Assembly (NCBI GenBank): GCA_963643165.1
Contig: CAVIJD010000045.1
Span: 1 to 13,247, forward strand
Length of the DNA: 13,247 nt
Source of the DNA: F23-D06 sp963643165
Lineage (GTDB): Bacteria > Bacteroidota > Bacteroidia > Bacteroidales > WCHB1-69
Reading direction: 5' to 3'
Shown here: positions 1-5,804 of the stretch, piece by piece
How positions within the stretch are numbered: position 1 is the stretch's first letter
How the letters are laid out: the number at the start of each line of letters is the position of its first letter
Translations under genes and position numbers: made by a program
Notes under the pieces: generated by a model
The model's database searches: none
The model's input: only the letters and a program-made list of their open reading frames with translations
Told to the model about the DNA's origin: nothing

Positions 1-162
1 GATTGAGGATGCCCATTCCGCAAAGCGGGCCCGGAACGACTTCGGGTTCAGGTCCCGGAAGAAGCGCCGCAGCGTGTCGTCTGTCGGCAGGCCATTGGAA
101 AGGTCGATGTACTTCTCGAAGAACTCCCGCTTGTACTTGGCGAAGTCGGCGATCTCCGACCA
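1..162 (-). pseudogene. ISAs1-family transposase, N-terminal fragment (truncated)
   Basis: Read on the minus strand from 162 to 1 there are 54 open codons beginning WSEIADFAKYKREFF and continuing through NGLPTDDTLRRFFRDLNP to FAEWASSI. This is the pattern of the N-terminal DDE_Tnp_1-associated domain of ISAs1/H-repeat transposases (family consensus roughly WxEIxxFgkxkxxff...lpNGIPsHDTxxRvFrxLdPxxFxxcFxxWv). The rest of the transposase would lie beyond the left window edge, so only this part can be judged. Upstream of the Trp codon the family similarity stops: the frame continues as GPTSTC, without the usual start or the preceding hydrophobic segment. A hairpin begins about ten bases further on (173-195). 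The gene has therefore lost its 5' end at the repeat field and is unlikely to be functional. Assignment rests on motif recognition alone. Confidence 0.7.
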
Positions 163-170
163 GCATGTTG

Positions 171-301
171 ATGTTGGCCCTCTTCGAGGGCCAACGGTTC
201 CGCTCCCTTGCAGCCGACGGTTCCGCTCCCTTGCGGTCGCTGCACCGCCGGTTATGGAGCAGTCTGCCTGCGGCAGCCCGCTTTCGCCCTCTCCGAGGGC
301 G
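171..301. repeat. Diverged hairpin cluster, copy A
   Basis: This non-coding stretch contains several perfect stem-loops with three-base loops: 173-182/186-195 (GTTGGCCCTC, loop TTC), 264-268/272-276 (CTGCC, loop TGC) and 285-291/295-301 (CGCCCTC, loop TCC). Blocks of it match the right-end module in the same orientation: ATGTTG..CCTCTTCGAGG at the start, then CCGACGG, then the nine bases CGGTTATGG at 249-257. It is therefore a degraded or rearranged copy of the module, opposite in orientation to the better preserved copy at 370-566. Confidence 0.65.
194..234. repeat. 18-bp direct repeat, two copies, 23-bp period
   Basis: ACGGTTCCGCTCCCTTGC occurs at 194-211 and again at 217-234, separated by five bases (AGCCG). 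It lies inside hairpin cluster copy A and probably arose by local duplication. No function is evident. Confidence 0.8.
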
Positions 302-369
302 TTGCGCAGGTAGCCACATCCTCCATCTTAGTTCGCAGGTCAACTCGTGGAAAAGAATACCTCGCAGTG
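302..369. other. Spacer between hairpin clusters, no gene seen
   Basis: I see no convincing coding sequence, RNA gene or promoter between copy A and copy B. Short open frames crossing this interval are repeat-derived and do not resemble proteins. Together with the repeats, the whole stretch from about 163 to 570 is gene-free. Confidence 0.5.
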
Positions 370-566
370 TTCGGGCATCGGAGATGCCCAATCAAAGGCG
401 GCTCGTTGAGCCGCCTTTGACCATAACCGACGGTGAAGCCGTCGGAGCAAGCCGCGCCCCAAGTCAAACAGGTCCTCGAAGAGGGCCAACATCGTAGAAA
501 AGAGAGAGAGAACAACACGCGTAACGCTCTACATTCTGCATTCTAAATTCGTGCGGTAGCCGTGGT
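370..566 (+). repeat. Hairpin module, copy B (left member of an inverted pair)
   Basis: The module has four stem-loops in a row. H1 is GGGCATC/GATGCCC (373-379/383-389, loop GGA). H2 is a perfect 13-bp stem TCAAAGGCGGCTC (392-404/408-420, loop GTT). H3 is CCGACGG/CCGTCGG (427-433/439-445). H4 is GGTCCTC/GAGGGCC with one G-T wobble (471-477/481-487, loop GAA). A purine-rich tract (about 494-512) and a tail containing CGTAACGCTCTACATTCTGC follow. Similarity ends near 566, immediately before the truncated outer-membrane gene. The reverse complement of 13060-13247 aligns along the entire length. Three of the four stems carry three-base loops in a TC-NNN-GA context. No ORF worth calling lies inside. 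Confidence 0.9.
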
Positions 567-570
567 ATGA

Positions 571-1237
571 AAAGCCGGTCTTGGAGTTTCTTACCACTTT
601 GCCCGTTATTTTGGTGTTTCACTCGGTGTTGACTATGGGACGACTCTGCGCGGCGGTTTTCATCATATAAACATCCCGTTAAGCCAATATTACGAAGGGA
701 TGGAAGACGATGTTACGACTTTCTGTGTATATAATGTCATCCATCAATTTCAGATTCCTCTACGTATGGAGTTTCATTTTCCATTATACAACAGTAACTG
801 GATGTTTTGCTCTGCCGTAGGGGTGAATTTCGTAAACGTTTTTGAGTCTATCGGATATGCTATCAGCAAAAAAGACTTCTTCCCTAACTCTTCCGTTTCA
901 AACATTTTCACGGTTAGCATTCAAAAAGAAAATGAGAATGAGATTCCTATTCTTAACGGGGAGGTTTCTCGCCCCAAGGAAATGACACGCAAGATTGAAG
1001 CCGACCTCTTTCTAAACCTCGGTGTATATTACCGGCTGCCCTACAATGACCTGATCCGTTTTCAACTACTCGTTCAAAGACCGTATGACCGGAAAATACA
1101 CCTATTTAGACTCACCATACGAGAGCGGCACCATCAGTTACCGCCACAACTACATCGGTCTGGAACTGGCCTACATCCACTGTTTCAAGACCAAAGCCCA
1201 AAGAGCTGCCGCAAAGGCTAAGAAACAGGCATTGTAG
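571..1237 (+). pseudogene. Outer-membrane beta-barrel protein, 5'-truncated and frameshifted
   Basis: The frame opens at 571 directly after the repeat boundary and reads KAGLGVSYHFARYFGVSLGV, then YGTTLRGGFHHINIPL, LRMEFHFPLY and FCSAVGVNFVNVF. This alternating aromatic/hydrophobic pattern suggests beta-barrel strands of a Bacteroidota outer-membrane protein. No start codon or signal peptide is present, so the 5' end has been lost; the ATG at 700 lies within an already open frame and is not a real start. At the T run 1059-1062 the frame breaks. Dropping one T restores CGT TTC AAC TAC and continues as KDRMTGKYTYLDSPY to IGLELAYIHCFKTKAQ, ending at TAG 1235-1237. A C-terminal strand ending in Phe fits a barrel. 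Base composition is visibly more AT-rich than the neighbouring genes, suggesting a different origin or relaxed selection. Exact family unknown. Confidence 0.7.
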
Positions 1238-1238
1238 G

Positions 1239-1263
1239 TCAAAACGTAGTTGTTTTGAGTTTT
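1239..1263 (+). terminator. Weak Rho-independent terminator
   Basis: The stem TCAAAAC/GTTTTGA (1239-1245/1252-1258) with a six-base loop is followed by GTTTTT. It sits just after the outer-membrane pseudogene stop and before the convergent PD40/OmpA gene. A T run follows only on the plus strand, so it would serve the plus-strand transcript. The stem is AT-rich, hence modest confidence. Confidence 0.45.
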
Positions 1264-1269
1264 TAGATG

Positions 1270-2895
1270 TTACATCTTAGACGGGCGAACCGATATGATG
1301 ATTTTACGGTCTTTGGCAGCCTGCAAACCATAAACGGTTTCACGTGCCGCATCCGAAGAGAATCGGCTTCTCACCGCCCCGCATGCATCCGTGCGCAAGA
1401 TGAGCCCTGCCTTCTTGCCGGCGATATAGGGTTCAAAAAAGCCGTCGTCTTCTTTTCTCAGCCAATTGAGAAAACTCACGATGCGCCGCGAAGAGAGATG
1501 CAGATTATAGTCGCTGCTGTGCAAAGGCGAGGCAAAGCCGCTGACGGAAAGCGTGACCGTATCCCCGTTCAGCAGCGCTTTCTTCAGACATGCCAACAAC
1601 TCCGACAGTCTCCGGCAAGAGCCGTCAACGGAATCGCGGAGAAACGTCAGCATCGACTGCCGCACGCTGGCAAGCGTGTCGCCGCGCAGTCCCTCCCCTG
1701 CCCTGCTGACATACAGGCCGGTGTCGGCCATATATTGAAGATGAAGTTGCATAAAGTCCGTGTCCGTAGTGTCTGACAGCGAACGCGGGTCGGGACGGTC
1801 GTTCTGGAAATAGAGCGAAATGGGCTCAAAACGGGAGAGTTGTTCGCGGATGTCCTCCTCGGGCTTGTCTGTCGTGTCCGCCTGAGCCGTATCGGCAGGC
1901 AGCATCCAACGGAACGAGAACAGGTCGTTGCAGCAGGTGTCTTCCAAGAATTCTTTGGCCAACGGGCGGTTCGATGAAAAACAGCCGCTGTTCCCATCTT
2001 GGTTGAGGGCAAAATAGTAGTCGTTGTATTCCGAATTGAACGGGACACCCATATTTGACACCTCCCCCCACTGGCTCAACGCCCCGGGGCACCAGAAGAT
2101 GTCATAGCCTCCGATGCCTAAATGCTCGTCAGAGCTGAAATAGAGCGTCTCTTGGGTCGTGTCGTAGAAAGGGGTCACCTCGTTGCCCTCCGTATTGACG
2201 GCGGTGCCGAGATTGACAGGCTCCCCGTAACGTCCTTTGTTGCAAATCACATACCAGATGTCCAAGCCGCCTTGTCCGCCCGGGCGGTCGGAGACGAAAT
2301 AGAGCACCTGTTCTTGTGGCGAGGCATAGACCAGCCACGGGTGCATTGATGAGTAGCCGGGCAAGTTCACGGCTTGGGGCAGCCGTTCGGGCTTGTTCCA
2401 ATGTTCTCGCCCGTGTTTCTGTTCGCACATGGTTTCCCACAGCGAGCAATGCAGTTCGCCGTTGCCGGAACGGGCGCACCGCGAGAATATCAGTTTGTTG
2501 CTGTGCTCCTCAAAGCAGAAGCTGCCGTTGAACACCCTGCGGTCGTTCACGCGGCTGCCCAAAGAGACAGCCGGGGCGTAACTGCCGTCAGCCAGCAGCC
2601 TCGACGCATAGATAGAGCAATACCAGTTGGTTTCGAAAAAGAACTCATTGTCGGCAGCGCGGTCGGTGCGCATCGAGGTGAAGAGAAAGGTGGAGTCGGC
2701 AAGCAGTTGGCCGCCATATTCAGAAAAGCGCGTGTTGACGGCACGGGACAGAGGCTCAACGCTGACGGGCAAGGTGTCGTGCTTGATATAGTCAGCCTGC
2801 TCACGCCGCTGCGAGTCGGTCATGCGGACCGTCTGCGGGAATGCTGCCGACACCGTGAAGAGCAGTGCTAACAAGGAAACAAGAGACTTACGCAT
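1270..2895 (-). CDS. PD40 beta-propeller / OmpA-like domain envelope protein
   Basis: A 541-residue exported protein. A signal peptide covers about residues 1-21 (MRKSLVSLLALLFTVSAAFPQ read in two parts: basic start, Leu/Ala core, cleavage near SAAFPQ). Residues about 60-310 carry PD40/WD40-like blades: YFVSDRPGGQGGLDIWYV (199-216), LYFSSDEHLGIGGYDIFW (251-268) and GCFSSNRP (304-311). Residues about 359-540 form an OmpA-like region, with SGFASPLHSSDYN (452-464) and HLSSRRIVSFLNWL (466-479). In canonical OmpA domains an Asp in the GxxD loop and an Arg in the LSxRR helix bind peptidoglycan; here the Arg is kept but the Asp position reads Ser/Pro. In Bacteroidota such proteins are commonly paired with PorP/SprF barrels, and here the barrel frame ends 4 nt upstream, implying co-transcription. 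It resembles PorE of the type IX secretion system but shows no obvious TPR region, so I do not name it porE. Confidence 0.85.
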   Translation of the reverse strand: MRKSLVSLLALLFTVSAAFPQTVRMTDSQRREQADYIKHDTLPVSVEPLSRAVNTRFSEYGGQLLADSTFLFTSMRTDRAADNEFFFETNWYCSIYASRLLADGSYAPAVSLGSRVNDRRVFNGSFCFEEHSNKLIFSRCARSGNGELHCSLWETMCEQKHGREHWNKPERLPQAVNLPGYSSMHPWLVYASPQEQVLYFVSDRPGGQGGLDIWYVICNKGRYGEPVNLGTAVNTEGNEVTPFYDTTQETLYFSSDEHLGIGGYDIFWCPGALSQWGEVSNMGVPFNSEYNDYYFALNQDGNSGCFSSNRPLAKEFLEDTCCNDLFSFRWMLPADTAQADTTDKPEEDIREQLSRFEPISLYFQNDRPDPRSLSDTTDTDFMQLHLQYMADTGLYVSRAGEGLRGDTLASVRQSMLTFLRDSVDGSCRRLSELLACLKKALLNGDTVTLSVSGFASPLHSSDYNLHLSSRRIVSFLNWLRKEDDGFFEPYIAGKKAGLILRTDACGAVRSRFSSDAARETVYGLQAAKDRKIIISVRPSKM

Positions 2896-2899
2896 AGCG

Positions 2900-3946
2900 T
2901 CACATCAGTTCGTAGGGACACAGTTCTTTATTGAGGCGGAGGCCGGCGTTTTTCTTCAAGACATAGACCAACGAGAGTTCAAGCCCGCCCCTGAGGTGAG
3001 TGGCCTTGCGGAAAGCGGAGACATTGACATCGTAGCTGACCCCGAGACGCAAGTTGTAGCAATTGAAGAAGACATTGGCAATCAAAGCGTCGTTCCAGCG
3101 GTAAAGGAGTCCGCCGCCCACTGAAAAAAGGGTCGTGTAGTTGTTTTTACGCCTGAAATATTCGACATTGGCGCCGAAAGTGTACTCTTGGAACGAACGT
3201 TGCCACGAGGCATACGCCATCGGCTCGAGTGCCAGTTCACGGGTCAGCCCGATGCGGGAGAGGAAGTGGGCGGTATAGCGCACGGGCAGGGTTTGCGCGG
3301 TAGTGCCGAAAGCCTCGCGCGGGCAGTTCACATGTTCCGCCGCGGCCCCCAACCTGAACGTGTTGTTCTTGTCAGGGGTGAAGCTCCAGAACAGGCCGGC
3401 GCCCAAGTCGAGATAGTATTGTTTTTCCGTCTCGAAAGACTCGCCCGAGGGGTTAGCGGCGCTAAAATGGTACTGCTGGTACTGGCTGTCCCAGCGGGCC
3501 GCCGAGAAGTCGAGGAAATTGTTGAAAAAGCCGGCATAACCGCCGATGCCGACCTTGTGGCGGCTTCTCCTGCCGAGGCTTTTGACATACGACACGGCGA
3601 CCTTGGCACTCAAAGAGGTATAGCCCACATCGCCGGCCTTGAACGAAAGAAACGAGCCGCCCAGGGCCAGCAGTTCTTGTCGACGCGAGCTTTTGTACAA
3701 GGCCCCGTCAATGCTGCCGGCAAAGGTCAGGTACGGAGCCGTCACCGAGAGCCACTGCGTGCGCTGGTTCAAAACGGCACGGCAGATGCCCTCAAACGCG
3801 CCCGTCAAGGCAGGGTTTAGACTCACGGGAGCGGTGTTGAACTGTGAAAAATGATGGTTCTGCGCTTTTACGGGACTAAAAAAAAAAGTCATTGCCAGCA
3901 ACAGCAGCAAAACGTACTTGTATTTGTCTTTCCAGCAGTTGCGCAA
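2900..3946 (-). other. PorP/SprF-like type IX secretion-associated barrel segment
   Basis: This is the downstream half of the continuous frame. It begins with a signal peptide (codons about 3913-3860) cleaved near VKA/Q, then the family signature FSQFNTAPVSLNPALTGAF. Glycine/aromatic-rich barrel strands follow, and the end GLRLNKELCPYEL resembles the Cys-Pro ending common in this family. Total length from the signal peptide is about 337 residues, a normal size. If expressed separately, the best internal start is TTG at 3946, giving MRNCWKDKYKYV before the hydrophobic core; no ATG is placed suitably (the only one falls at the end of the core). PorP in Porphyromonas gingivalis and SprF in Flavobacterium are type IX secretion outer-membrane proteins, and paralogues paired with OmpA-like proteins are frequent. 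This one's specific cargo or role cannot be told. Confidence 0.75.
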
Positions 3947-5179
3947 GTAGCGCCGCAGTTCGTTCTCGCGGGGGTTGTCTTGAGGCTCATACACCTTGGC
4001 GCCATGAAGTCCGTCGGGCATAAATTCCTGTTCCACAAAATGGTTCTCATAGTCGTGGGCATAGCGGTAGCCTTTGTTGTAGCCCAGTTCCTTCATCAGG
4101 TTGGTAGGGGCATTGCGGATATGGAGCGGCACGGGCAAGTCGCCGGTCTGCTTCACCATAGCGTAGGCGGCGTCGATAGCCATAATGGCGGCATTGCTCT
4201 TGGGCGACGAAGCAAGGTATATGGCCGTCTGTGCCAATGGGATGCGGGCCTCGGGCATGCCGGTTTCGTGGACGGCCTGAAAGCAGTTGTTAGCCAGAAG
4301 CAGCGCGTTGGGGTTCGCGTTCCCGATGTCCTCGGAGGCCAAGATGACCATACGCCGCGCGATAAAGAGCGGGTCCTCGCCGGCAATCAACATCCGAGCC
4401 ATCCAATAGACAGCCGCGTTGGGGTCGCTGCCCCGTATCGACTTGATGAAAGCGGAGATAATGTCGTAGTGCGCCTCCCCTTTCTTGTCATAGACGGCGA
4501 TATTCTGTTGGATGACATGCACCACCCTTTCGCGCGTGACCGTGACGACACCGTCTTGCGGCGGGGTCATCGCCGTAACCAGTTCAACGGCATTCAGCAG
4601 TTTGCGGGCGTCGCCGCCGGAGATGCGCAGCAAGGCTTCGGTGTCCTCGAGTTTTATTTTGCAATGCAAGTGTTCCTCAAGGTAAGCCACGGCCGTAGCC
4701 AGGATCTGCTCGAGTTGCTGGCGCGAGAGGCTCTTGAGCACATACACCTGACAGCGCGAGAGCAGCGGCGAGATCACCTCAAAGGAGGGGTTCTCCGTGG
4801 TGGCGCCGATGAGGGTGACCACCCCCTGCTCCACGGCTCCCAGCAAAGAGTCCTGCTGGGCCTTGGAGAAACGGTGGATCTCGTCGATGAAAAGCAGCGA
4901 CTGCCGTTCTGACTTGCGGGCCTTCTCTATCACCTCGCGGATATCCTTCACGCCGCTGCTGATGGCACTGAGCATATAGAAGTCGGCGGACGTCAGTTCA
5001 GCAATCAGCAGGGCGAGCGTCGTTTTGCCCACCCCGGGAGGTCCCCAGAAAATCATCGACTGCACGCTGCCGTTCTCAATCGCGTTGCGCAACACGGCGC
5101 CTTTGCCCATCAAGTGTTCCTGCCCGACATAGGTGTCGAGGGAGTGAGGACGTAATATTTCTGCCAAAGGTTTCTGCAA
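2900..5179 (-). CDS. rarA: RarA/MgsA AAA+ ATPase fused in frame to a PorP/SprF-type barrel
   Basis: One uninterrupted frame holds two proteins normally separate. Numbering from the furthest upstream possible start (TTG 5251), the RarA part spans about residues 25-446. It has Walker A GPPGVGKT (70-77), Walker B LLFIDEIHRF (119-128), sensor 1 GATTENPS (149-156), an Arg-finger-like SR (165-166) and sensor 2 GGDARKLLN (212-220). It ends with NELRRYLRNCWKDKYKY, where RarA proteins normally stop. The frame then enters VLLLLLAMTFFFSPVKAQ, a classic signal peptide, and a PorP/SprF barrel (about 464-783) starting HFSQFNTAPVSLNPALTGAF. RarA acts on stalled replication forks in the cytosol; PorP/SprF proteins sit in the outer membrane, so a working fusion would be odd. 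I chose TTG 5179 because LQKPLAEILRP matches family N-termini and lies about 36 nt from a -7 box; TTG 5251 overlaps that promoter. The PD40/OmpA gene starts 4 nt after the stop. Confidence 0.85.
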   Translation of the reverse strand: MQKPLAEILRPHSLDTYVGQEHLMGKGAVLRNAIENGSVQSMIFWGPPGVGKTTLALLIAELTSADFYMLSAISSGVKDIREVIEKARKSERQSLLFIDEIHRFSKAQQDSLLGAVEQGVVTLIGATTENPSFEVISPLLSRCQVYVLKSLSRQQLEQILATAVAYLEEHLHCKIKLEDTEALLRISGGDARKLLNAVELVTAMTPPQDGVVTVTRERVVHVIQQNIAVYDKKGEAHYDIISAFIKSIRGSDPNAAVYWMARMLIAGEDPLFIARRMVILASEDIGNANPNALLLANNCFQAVHETGMPEARIPLAQTAIYLASSPKSNAAIMAIDAAYAMVKQTGDLPVPLHIRNAPTNLMKELGYNKGYRYAHDYENHFVEQEFMPDGLHGAKVYEPQDNPRENELRRYLRNCWKDKYKYVLLLLLAMTFFFSPVKAQNHHFSQFNTAPVSLNPALTGAFEGICRAVLNQRTQWLSVTAPYLTFAGSIDGALYKSSRRQELLALGGSFLSFKAGDVGYTSLSAKVAVSYVKSLGRRSRHKVGIGGYAGFFNNFLDFSAARWDSQYQQYHFSAANPSGESFETEKQYYLDLGAGLFWSFTPDKNNTFRLGAAAEHVNCPREAFGTTAQTLPVRYTAHFLSRIGLTRELALEPMAYASWQRSFQEYTFGANVEYFRRKNNYTTLFSVGGGLLYRWNDALIANVFFNCYNLRLGVSYDVNVSAFRKATHLRGGLELSLVYVLKKNAGLRLNKELCPYELM

Positions 5180-5214
5180 AACGCTGCTATAATAATGTCT
5201 TAAAATAGGGAATG

Positions 5215-5222
5215 CAAAAATA
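5215..5222 (-). promoter_or_regulatory. Bacteroidota -7 promoter box for rarA
   Basis: Read on the minus strand this is TATTTTTG, an exact match to the Bacteroidota sigma -7 consensus TAnnTTTG. It lies about 36 nt upstream of the TTG proposed as the rarA start. I see no clear -33 TTTG at the usual spacing. Confidence 0.55.
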
Positions 5223-5235
5223 GAAAAAAAAAGAC

Positions 5236-5243
5236 TACTTTTG
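5236..5243 (+). promoter_or_regulatory. Bacteroidota -7 promoter box for the deaminase operon
   Basis: TACTTTTG matches TAnnTTTG exactly and lies 19 nt before the ATG at 5263, giving a short leader. It stands back-to-back with the rarA -7 box only 13 bases away, so the two promoters overlap and may compete or share regulation. The -33 element is not obvious in the A-rich stretch upstream. Confidence 0.55.
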
Positions 5244-5262
5244 CCACTCAAAAAAAAGCAAG

Positions 5263-5751
5263 ATGGAAGAGAAACACAAGCGTCCTTCTTGGGATGAATA
5301 TTTCATGGAGATAGCCGACACCGTCAGCAAGCGGGCCACTTGCGACCGCGGGCGCAGCGGCTGCGTAGTGGTACGTGACAGGCAGATACTGGTAACCGGG
5401 TACGTAGGTTCACCCAAAGGCCTGCCCCACTGCGACGAAGTGGGGCACCAACTCAAGCGCACCGTCCACGAAGACGGCAGTGTGACCCAGCACTGCGTGC
5501 GCACCGTGCATGCCGAGCAGAACGCCATCTGCCAGGCCGCCAAACTGGGCATCTCCCTCGACGGCGCCACGCTTTACTGCCGCATGACCCCCTGCCGCGT
5601 ATGTGCCATGCTGATCATCAACTGCGGCATCACCCGGGTGGTGTGCGCCAACAAGTACCACGCCGGCGCAGAGTCCGAGGAGATGTTCGCCCAAGCTGGC
5701 GTGCAGCTTGACTTCTTCTCCACCGAAGTGGTGAAATACGACCGGCAATAG
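5263..5751 (+). CDS. dCMP deaminase / cytidine-deoxycytidylate deaminase family protein
   Basis: A 162-residue zinc deaminase. The catalytic signature is complete: HAEQNAI at residues 83-89 (zinc ligand His83, proton shuttle Glu85) and PCRVC at 110-114 (zinc ligands Cys111 and Cys114). An upstream TCDRGRSGCVVV block (26-37) and the PHCDEVGHQL segment (55-64) are typical of dCMP deaminases of the ComEB type, which convert dCMP to dUMP for dTMP synthesis. Length matches the family. The start ATG is preceded by a -7 promoter box at 5236-5243 and an A-rich leader. It is transcribed divergently from rarA and followed 53 nt later by riboflavin synthase in the same direction. Substrate (dCMP rather than another cytosine compound) is inferred from family resemblance. 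Confidence 0.9.
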   Translation: MEEKHKRPSWDEYFMEIADTVSKRATCDRGRSGCVVVRDRQILVTGYVGSPKGLPHCDEVGHQLKRTVHEDGSVTQHCVRTVHAEQNAICQAAKLGISLDGATLYCRMTPCRVCAMLIINCGITRVVCANKYHAGAESEEMFAQAGVQLDFFSTEVVKYDRQ

Positions 5752-5804
5752 CCGTCCTGAAACGTCAATCAATCGTCAAAAAAAATCATAAAATAATCCA
5801 GAAT

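Noticed and set aside
48..518. Several overlapping short open frames in the left repeat field
   Set aside because: They are low-complexity Arg/Ser/Pro-rich translations of hairpin DNA on both strands with no protein-like features.
171..566. CRISPR array
   Set aside because: The repeated elements are palindromic stems of differing sequence without regular spacers or a constant direct repeat; the one direct repeat is a two-copy duplication.
700..1221. Complete hypothetical protein starting at ATG 700
   Set aside because: Coherent barrel-like sequence extends upstream of the ATG to 571, and the last part (after 1062) is out of the real frame, so this is not an intact gene.
3878..3887. The RarA-PorP fusion being merely a homopolymer sequencing error
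   Set aside because: RarA, the signal-peptide core upstream of the run, and the barrel downstream all lie in one frame with ten T; changing the run length would break the signal peptide. The fusion would need a different error, such as a missing stop or segment.
3851..4912. Long plus-strand open frame of 353 codons opposite rarA
   Set aside because: It is antisense to clear RarA motifs, has no recognisable domain, and arises from the GC-rich codon pattern of the real gene.
5752..5804. FMN riboswitch before riboflavin synthase
   Set aside because: The gap is only 53 nt, A-rich, and shows none of the conserved riboswitch helices.
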